From the NCBI RefSeq assembly GCF_000002865.3, contig NW_001865083.1:92097-122664 (forward strand): 30,568 nucleotides of DNA, written 5' to 3'. Position 1 is the stretch's first letter. Each line of letters starts with the position of its first letter. A model generated the notes under the pieces. It did no database searches and had not been told where the DNA came from. It saw nothing but the letters and a program-made list of their open reading frames with translations. This DNA is from Monosiga brevicollis MX1 (Eukaryota > Opisthokonta > Choanoflagellata > Craspedida > Salpingoecidae). Positions 11,001-20,300 of the stretch are shown piece after piece. The translations under genes were made by a program, and so were the position numbers.

Positions 11001-14000
11001 AGCTCTCTCGTTTCTTACTACCTGCTTCTCTCCCTTGTGTGTTCTTCTGGTTCTTCATGAAAGAGGTCTGGTCAACGTATTCTTGACCTGTGCCTCATGT
11101 GCCAGTCTCATGTGCCAGTCCAAGAGCCCTTGGGGCCTCATCCCTCCCTCCCGCGCGCCCCTCATGATTGATCGCCGCCCTTGTTGCCACACGCAGCGGA
11201 CTCGCGACAGCTGATTGGCGTGCTGTGCTCCGTACCCGCCGTGCCTCTGGCGGGTACGGAGGACCTCATGCCAAACGTGGCTGCCGATAGCGTGCGAAAA
11301 ATGTGTGGACAGTTCCCCTTTCAATCGAGCGAGTATGGTCCCGGCACGACCAAGCGGCGCGAGTTGGTGGCAACCCTCAACGACGTCTTTCGTGGACTCG
11401 TCGTATCGGGTGCCGAACCGCTCTTCAAGGTATCACTCCGTGTGATAGGTCACGTTTTCTTTTGTAGTGGTTGTATGAGCCTGGTACAGGCTGGTCGAAG
11501 ATTATGAATCCTTTCTGTTGCTTTTTGACTTTGACCATCTCTTCTCCGATGCTCATCTGGCAATTGTCTCGCCGCCGCAACAATGACTTTTGGTGGCCTC
11601 GCCCTAGGTGGTGTTGGAGCTATATGTTAAGGAAGGAGAGGCGCATGTGCATCACGAAGGCTTTGTTCAGGCGTTTTCCAGCTTTGCAGCCCAAACTGGC
11701 CGAGCACCAGTGGTAGCAAGCGTTTTGCGCCTGACCTTCCGCGTTGCCGTGGACTTGACCAAGCCAGAGGCAGCGCGCAACGCCCTGGCACACCATGTTT
11801 TGCCGGCGCTTCTTGAAGGATGTGATGCAGCAGTACGCCGTGACTTTTATCGAGAGGAGATTACGGCCATCACCGCCATGCTGTCCAGCAAGCACCACTC
11901 GGATACGGCCGGGTGGAGCCGGGAGGTGGCATGCCAGCTCCTTGCGCAGATGTTTCGCTTACTCCCTGTACATGAAGTATACGGCACTCGTACGTCGCTG
12001 CGCCCCGTTCACACGATATGGCTTGCCAGTATGACTCAACAGCGGTCGAACTCACCGATGCCACGTCCAACCGCGCAGGTGCGGCCGTCAACCAGGCGTT
12101 TCACGACCAGGCCGGACTGACCGGTGCCGTGGCTGACAATTGCCTGACCAAAGCTGTGGTGGACAGCTTGCGTGGGTTTTTGCAAGACAAAACCACGCAA
12201 ATTCCCGGCCTGACCAATTTTCCGCAAACGCTCAAGCAAAAAGCCTTCAACACTCTGTTCCATGTCCTTGATTGCACGCAAACAGACCCCGCCAAGCGGC
12301 TCAAGTTTTTCACGACCCTTTGCTTCGAATCCAAAAAAGGCCCGAGTCCCATCGTTTGCGTTGCCCCCACCGCTGATGAGTACGATTGATTTGATTGCGC
12401 TCGCTCAACGTTCGTGCCCGCGCCTCCTCACCGGTGGCCTTGTGCGTCGGCGTCTAGGACTTTTGAATTTAAAGCTGAGCTCGATCAAGCTCCCACTCTG
12501 CGACTTCGCCAGTTGACGGCACTTCGCTCCTCCGCACGGGTAGGCACCGCACCTCTCCACCTGCTTTGAGCCCTATCTTGATACTCAACGCACTGTGCAT
12601 TGCGCCACATTGCGGTACAGACACAACACGGCACGCGATACCTAACATCGCAGCTCCTAGCCGACAGCAGCCTGAGTCAGAGCATGGCATCCTGGGCCGA
12701 TCCCAACGGTGCAAGCAGTCTTGAGGCAGCACCTGTCCCAGGGGCCGAGGCGGCCGGTGCCGAAGTCGAGCCCCCTAAACCGACAGAAGCCAAGAATTTG
12801 CCCGAACCCATGGATTTAGAGCTCGATGACGATGGCATCGACGAGGACCGCCAAGCTGGCTCCACCCTCACCCTGTCGGGCACACAATTGGAACTCGATG
12901 CCCTGAACCGACACCCCAACATGGTGCGCGACTTTTTGCTTTGACTGTGCATTCCATGCGCCTACACCATAGCTCATTCTTCAGAGACCATGATTTTTCT
13001 TTTTCCTTTCTTAGCTGACCATGTTGGCGCTCGTGGAGCAAATGCTGGTTTCCATGAGTCGAGCGGCCGATGAATCGGGCAGCGCCGCTGCATCAGCCTT
13101 GCGCTCGGCTGAAGAAGCCCCTGCCATTCCCGCCGCCGAGACGCTCCCAGCTTGGATGAGTGAGCTCCTGTCCATTGTCAATGCTGCCCATGTGCACATG
13201 AATCAGAAACTGTTCATTGCCAAGGTCATCATCAACCAGCCGCAACATTTTCAGCCCTGGGCCAAGTGGTGGCTTGCGTACGTCAGAGGGCTTGCTTCGA
13301 GTCGTTTGGACAATGTGTGCCGAATACACGTCGCCGTGCTCTTCTTACCTGTTTAACCAATGCCGGTCGCTGCTTAGCCCGCTGATGCGAATGGCTGTGG
13401 CCCTTGGCGATCGCCAGGCTGAGCCCTTCAACTACTTTGTCACTGACCTATGTGTTGTCCTTTTGCGCTGGAGTGAAACCGCCGTACCTGGAGCCTCTGA
13501 TGTGATTGTAAGGACCATTCAGCTTGGCCGTCTGTACCGTGTCTTTGGGTGCCGGCGCAGCCAATGCCGCGCTTTGGGCCCATTGTTGGCCGGGGTGCTG
13601 CCCTACTTACATCCATTTCTACTCTGTGGTTGCCTTTGTGTCTCCTATTTGCTATTGCTCTCCTGGAAAGGTGGTGCAACAGTTTATTGAGTTCCTGGTT
13701 CGTCATGCGCAGCATGAGAGTGGACCAATTTTCCGCAACAACCTTACCATTATCAAGACTTTTGTGGAGAAGTGGGGGTAAGTGCTTCTTGACATTCCTG
13801 TGCGAGGTTTTTTTTTTTTTTTTTTTTTTTTCTTTCTTTCTTTCTTTCTTTTTCAAAATCTGTCTTCTTCCCTGATTGTCATCTCAACGACAACAACTCG
13901 CGGCTGACGATGTGCTGTAGCGCACAAACACATGCCGGCTTAACCATGGAGGTGCTCTGTGAGTTTGCGGCGCATTCTGGCATCAGCACCAAGAGGTTGC

Positions 14001-17000
14001 GCAGCTCACTTCATCTTTTTAGCGTGGTACGCCCTAGCCCCCCACGCATGTCCCGTCAGATGTATTTAGAAGCGTGTTGGGACGCTTTCCATCTGACCCA
14101 TTCGCACGACCGTGTTTATAACAATATTTATTGACTGTACCCTTGTGACGTGTGCCTTGTGATGTGTGTGCGCGCGAGCATGTCTAGGCCTTGGCCAACG
14201 GCATCTATCCCACAGCTCAGAACCTTCCACCTGCAATGCGATTGGATGGACTCTGCAACCAGCTGGCGGGCTACCTTACGCATAAGAGCCTGACCATGTG
14301 TCGCACAGCTGCCTCTGTCATTGGCATGTATCTTCAATGCGTATATGACGGGTCCGAGGACGGTGCCAGTGATACAGCAGGCGTGGGCCAGGTGGGTTGC
14401 CGACCTCCGACCACGAGATCAGCATTGCTTGGCTTTGCAGCCAATCTCAACCGTGCATCGCTCATCCCAACTTGCTTGCCTCTGCCTTGCAATGCGCTGC
14501 AGATGTTGACGCAGGCCACCCAGCGCTGCCTCATGGACATTAAGCGTGATTCAGCAGAAGGACGGGAGAGATTTGTCACGGCGCTGCACGCCATCTGCAA
14601 TGCCACCTTGGGCTATCCTGCCTTCGTTGATGAGCTGGTGCAAACGCTGCTCTACGTCCTGCCCGCCTGTGCTGGAAACGCAAAAACACAAGCTCTGGAG
14701 GTGCTGATGTGGCGAGCCACGGCTATTCCAGACCTCTTTCGGGAGCTTTTGGGCAAGGACCTGCCCGGTCTTTTGCAACGTCACGCGCCGTCGACGCAGT
14801 GCGCTGTACTTACCATTCTGAAAGCCATCCTGCCTTCGCTCGAGCCCTCAGTGGTGCAGCGCTACTTTCCGGCTTTAATAGCCCATCTTCCGCATCATGA
14901 TGACGCACAAGTGCGACTCCTCCACTACCAGCTCCTCATGGTCCTTTACGATCTGACGCTCACCGCAGAGTAGGTCGCGCAGTTCAACCTTGGGTGGCAG
15001 GGTGCTCCCACCGCTCACCGCTCACCGCTCACCTAACGACCAAATGCCTGTCTCAAAATTGTCCATTTGTAGGCTCAAGGTAGCCTTGGGTGAGAGCAAT
15101 ACGGTGCAGCGAGAGACGCTTCGCTTGCTGGTCATGGCTTTTTCAGACGAGAGTGCGATTATCCGCCGCTCGGCGGAGGAGTTCTTTGATCAAGAGACCC
15201 GGCTGTCCATTGCAACGGTTTGTACTGATTCAACACCAGGGGCAACAGGTGGCATTCAGGTCTTGTGGGTGGAGCTGATTCAGATGCGCCACGTCTCAGT
15301 GAAAACGTGTGGTCGTCATGGCAGGATCTGCGTTTATGTGAAGTTCTAGACAAGCTCTACGTCCCCGCATCAGAGGGCAGTTTCTTGTCCACGTGCAGCT
15401 CTCTGCTGCTGCGTTTGACGGCTCGCAGCCCCGACTACGAACGCCAGCTGTTTGAGCAAGCCTTGAAGGATTGCGAGCGCCACCCTTTGCGTGTGGACGT
15501 GACCTGGCAACGTCGAAATCTTCATCTGACGCCGCTTTTTTCGCAAAGCTCACTTGATGCCTCCCTAGAGGCCACCCTGCGTCAGCGTGGCATCCGTGCC
15601 ACTCAGGCCTCGTACTACTCATTCTCTCAAACACAGTCCTTTCGACCAGGAGCTGCCCCGGCTGATTCGCTACGCTCCGCGCAGAATACGCAGACGCAGT
15701 TTACCGATTCGCAACGCGTCCTTCTGGTGACTCGCCGTCGACCACGTGCCGGCACATTGGCTGGCACGCAAGTCGCGTTTTCTCAAAGCGAGCAGGACCA
15801 CGAGCTGGCAGCCGCCATGCAGGCTCGTGAAAAGGCCCTCGAGCGCCGGGAGATTGGGCGGCTACGACGCCGCTTTCTGCAAACCAAGGAAGGCGCGCAA
15901 ACAGCGTTTTGGGCTCGACAAGCCACGCGTCAGCGCCTGGAACGACAAGCGCGTGCCAAGGAACGGCGCCAAGCTCGCCATGCCAATGTGGTGCTCTACC
16001 GTGACTACAAGGATGGCGAGGTTAGAACTTGACGTGGGACTTGGGCATAATTCCGTTGCTACCCGACAACCCATGAACCTCGGCGTATCAACAAAAACAC
16101 ACCACAACTTCGCTCCGCACCCTCATATTACACTCTGTTTTGCCTTGTTGTGCTTTGCTTGTGTGTGTGTGTGTAGCTGCCAGACATTCAAATCAAGCAG
16201 GCCGAGTTGATCCGGCCTCTGGTGGCGCTGACCCAACGCGACACCACTTTTGCTCGCTCGGCACTGGTTGAGCTGGTGACTGGCCTCCTCAATGCGTTTG
16301 CCAGCCAAGCTGCGGAGGCGGACAGCCGACAGCTCTTGCTAACATGTGCTGACAATTTTGCGCACTTGCTGCAAAAGAGCCGCCAAGGCATCAGCCCTGT
16401 CATTGCCATGGCCACGGAAGTTCTGTACAGCCTGGACGACGACACGCTGCGCGAGCTCTTCTCGCGCTTTGGGGATCTTCCCGCCAACCTATGTCGCATT
16501 GCCGTGGCCAGTGACACGATGCCGTTGGCAGCTCTCTTGTTGGAGCGCCATCTGATGCTGACGGCACAGCACCCGAGTTCAGGGCCTGCCAGTAAGCGAC
16601 GCAAGCAGCTGGGGGATGCAGATCCGTTCTTGGGGAATTTTGACAGTTGGCTCGAGCTGGGCCGGTTGTACAATACCCTGAGCGAGTTTGACACGCTGCA
16701 CGGCATTTTTAGTCGTCATGGCAGCGGAACGACGCGGCAGGCGTTTGCTTGCCTTGCACACGACGACTATCTCGGCGCCATCAAGGCTGTTGATGAGGCT
16801 GGGGACGCCGAGGTAGACTTGGCCGAGGAAGAGCTCTGGCAGCAGATTCAGCGTGCGTTGCGCCTGATGCCCGTGTGATGTCGGGGAAGGAGGGGCCTGA
16901 GAGGCCGAAGCGAAGACTTGTGGCCTGCTCAATCGTTTTCTTATCGGCAGGCGTGCAGTCGCTGTGGTATTTGGTACAACTCATACGCAGCTCTGGTGCA

Positions 17001-17322
17001 CGCATTGCTCTTTACGATAGTGGATGGATACCGTAGTCTGGGCCGCTGGACTGGGGTTCGGCGGGTAGTGAGCGAGTTGTTTGTGGACGAGAGCACGCCC
17101 GATGAAGACGTTCTCGAAGCCGCATCCCTTGAGCGAATCTGGACTGATCGACAAGCAACCGCTTTGGTCGATGCCACCATGACTGTACGAGCGCCTGCCC
17201 GCTGAGAGCCATGTTTGGGCACATCGCTTGCCCAGAATCCAACGGCTTGGTTTGCTCTGCACACGTATTGTTTGACTCATGGAGATTGCTACTTTCATGT
17301 CTATGTTGGTTTGCTTGTTTCT

Positions 17323-17379
<57 letters not shown>

Positions 17380-20300
17380 TGTGTATTGTTTTATTAGAGC
17401 AATTTGCGAGATGGTCTCCATCATGTGCTATCATTCTTGAACACGCAATTATTTCCTCTGCGCCAGGAGACACCGAAAGAGGCTTCTGTGGCCTTTTACA
17501 AGTTGCGTGAATTTGTAACAAGCAGTTCCCAGCAGCCCATGCAGGCAGAGCTTTTGGCGCGCCGCCATGCATACGAACTGGCCGTGACAGAGCTCCTGCA
17601 TGACAAAATTCTGCAAGAGAGCGAGCAGGCCGCTCACCAGGCCCGCGCTCGCCACCTGGTCAATACCGGGGTCCAAGCATTTGAGCAGAGCTGGCCCTTG
17701 CTCCCCGCTCTACAAACTGGCATCCGCCTGACGCGCGTGGAGCATGTTCAGCCTCTGATCGAATTGGACGAGTACCTCGACTTTATGGGAACGGCACGTA
17801 ACTTTGAGGGCAGTGCCGAGCCAATGGAGCAGCTGGCCCGACGCTGGCGCACCAGGGACTTGACTCAGGAAAGCACGGGCTTTGATGCCTTTGAAGGCGT
17901 TTTCCTCCTTCGATCCCTTTTCTTAGGCCAAATAGCGCTGGTAGGTGCCGGGCCTCATCCAGAACCAAACCTGAGCTTTTGCCGCCCTAGCGTTTGGCAT
18001 GTTTGTCCAACTTCTTCTTTTTTGCTTTTTTTCTTTGAAAAAAAGCTTTGTGTGAAGGTTAGGGGGCAAGCTCACGAGGTACTGGTTGACACCGCTTGGT
18101 GATATGCGTAGGAATATTCACGGCGACACAGTGCTATTCTTGGCGACCACAGGGCAGAAGACTTTGACTTGACAGATTCCACGGACGCAGCGTCACAAGC
18201 CAAGCGCATTTTTGTTCGTGAACAAGCTCAACACAATTACCGCCTGGCTCTCAAGGCAGTCCAGATCAATAATCCCAAGCAATCGAGCCAATACTTTCGC
18301 CTGGCGGAGGATCTGGTTGGCTTGCCCGCTTTCTCACGCGATGACATGCGGGATTTACTCTTGCTAAAGAGCCAAGCTCGAGCTGCTCACAACAACCTCT
18401 CTCTTCGCCTGCGTATGGATCGTGGTTCGAGTCCGCATGCGCTGGTCCAAAGCATTTTGCGATGCCTTGACGCATATAGTGATCAGATGAGATTTACGAG
18501 CGGCAATTCTGAAGTCTTTTCAAGAACAAGTTTGATCATGGATGGTGCCGGCACGCTTGTTGATGTGGCCCGCGCCCTACACTTGCTGGAGCGACCCCAA
18601 CCGGGTACCCCCGACCTCGATGAGCAGCAAACGGCGATGCTGCTCGAGGCTGCCCATAACGCTGGCTTGAAGCTGCATGCAGATGCCGGGGCTTTGGCCG
18701 GGCAAATGGCAGAACAAGCATTGCGCACAGCGCACGAGGCCTGTCGTCAACTGGCCACGGATGTTTTGCATGGGGGTACCACAATCCCCTTGGGCTATTA
18801 CCGCACCGAGTCCTCCACTCAGGCGGGGGCTTTTGCCTTTGTGTGCAGTGTGACGCTGCAGCGCCGCCGTCAGATGCCCGACGCTTTGTGCCCATTGGAT
18901 GTGGTGCCAGACATGGCCGCGGTGCCCATAGACAACGTCTATCCTGAAAGGGCTGCACGGCACCATGTGCGTTTCGCAGACTTTTGCTTCCAAGCTCTGG
19001 CTCAACTTGAAGCCCAACCCACCTCAGCCTCGGTCATGCCCAGCCTCGCCGAGGAAGCTGCCCCTCCAACCTTGAGCGACCTGATGCCTGCCGCCAGCAG
19101 CGACCTCTATGGGCGATCTCTTTTGCTGCAATTGGCGGTAGAACACAGTTTTGCAGCAGCGCGGTCAGTGTGGAAAGAAGGGGAAAGGAAGGCAACCCCA
19201 AGTTGGCTTTTCTTATTTAGTTCCTGTCTGAAGCTTTGGCGTTGTATCTCTCTCTGAAAAGAAACGCACAAAGAGAAAGAGAAGCCACTTTGTTTCATCT
19301 TGCAGCCTGCTCGTCGCTCCCAAAGTCGCAGCTCGTTACACCACTTTTGACACTGGTTTGTCCCTCTTTATAGATCGGGTCTAGCCGAAGGCCGAGCCTT
19401 GCTGCCTCGTGTGTTGGCACTGCTAGAAGTGGAGGAAGAACGTCCACCGTGGCTCCCTCAGCTGATCTGCGCTGCCGGCTGCGCTGCGCCGGCATGGATC
19501 TATCTGCGCTGGCTTCCACAACTGCTAGCATATGGCGCCACAGACCAGAACGTGCTTGCTGTGAAGCAGATCCTGGGTCTCGTGGCGAAAGCGTGAGTAA
19601 TATCCGAGAACCGAGGCGGTTCCTGCTGTTGCCATTTTGAAACCCACACTGTTGTTGTTGCCGCGCACCGAAAAAGTCATTCTCGCGGCTCGAACACTGA
19701 CCCGGAGCACCCGAACTCAACCTTTTGTAGATATCCGCAAGCTGTAGCGTACCCGGCGATTCTGCTCCAGGACCAATTAGAGGAACGCATTGTCTCGAAC
19801 GATGTGCACGGCTGCTTTGACTTCATCAAGGTGAGGCGTCACCCCAGAATCCCAGGTTGCTCGCTGTGCGCCATCAACTTGCCTGGCGTTTTTCTCACGC
19901 AATCATTGCATCATAGCGAGCGGTGGGAGCTACGTGGGAATCTTGCACATTGCTGATTGAGCAATTGTATCTTTTGCACGATCTTCCGACAATGCTCCGT
20001 GACCTCAGAGCTGAGCTGGTAGGGAGCGCGGTTTGGCAACTGATGGGGCGTCATGCCTGTGCTGATCAAAAGGGTTTCGCGTGCATGGATGCAGAATCGT
20101 ATTTCAGGTCAAGATGAGAAGAGTGCGCTTCTCATTGAAAAGCGTTTACGCTTTGGTCACAAGGTGTTTGGCTCTCAAGCGTAAGTCTGACTTGTTTCAA
20201 GTCGCGCTCACTTGACACTGCTCCTGGTTGACACTCAGTCACGCTGCCCTCCGTCCGGGGCCCGATGAACCATTGTTGTTCTTGACAGGATGAAGCGTCG

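Noticed and set aside
18424-18434. Sequence GGTTCGAGTCC, a perfect tRNA B-box match
   Set aside because: It lies in DNA-PKcs exon 33 in a well-supported coding frame. There is no A-box at the right distance and no cloverleaf can be drawn.
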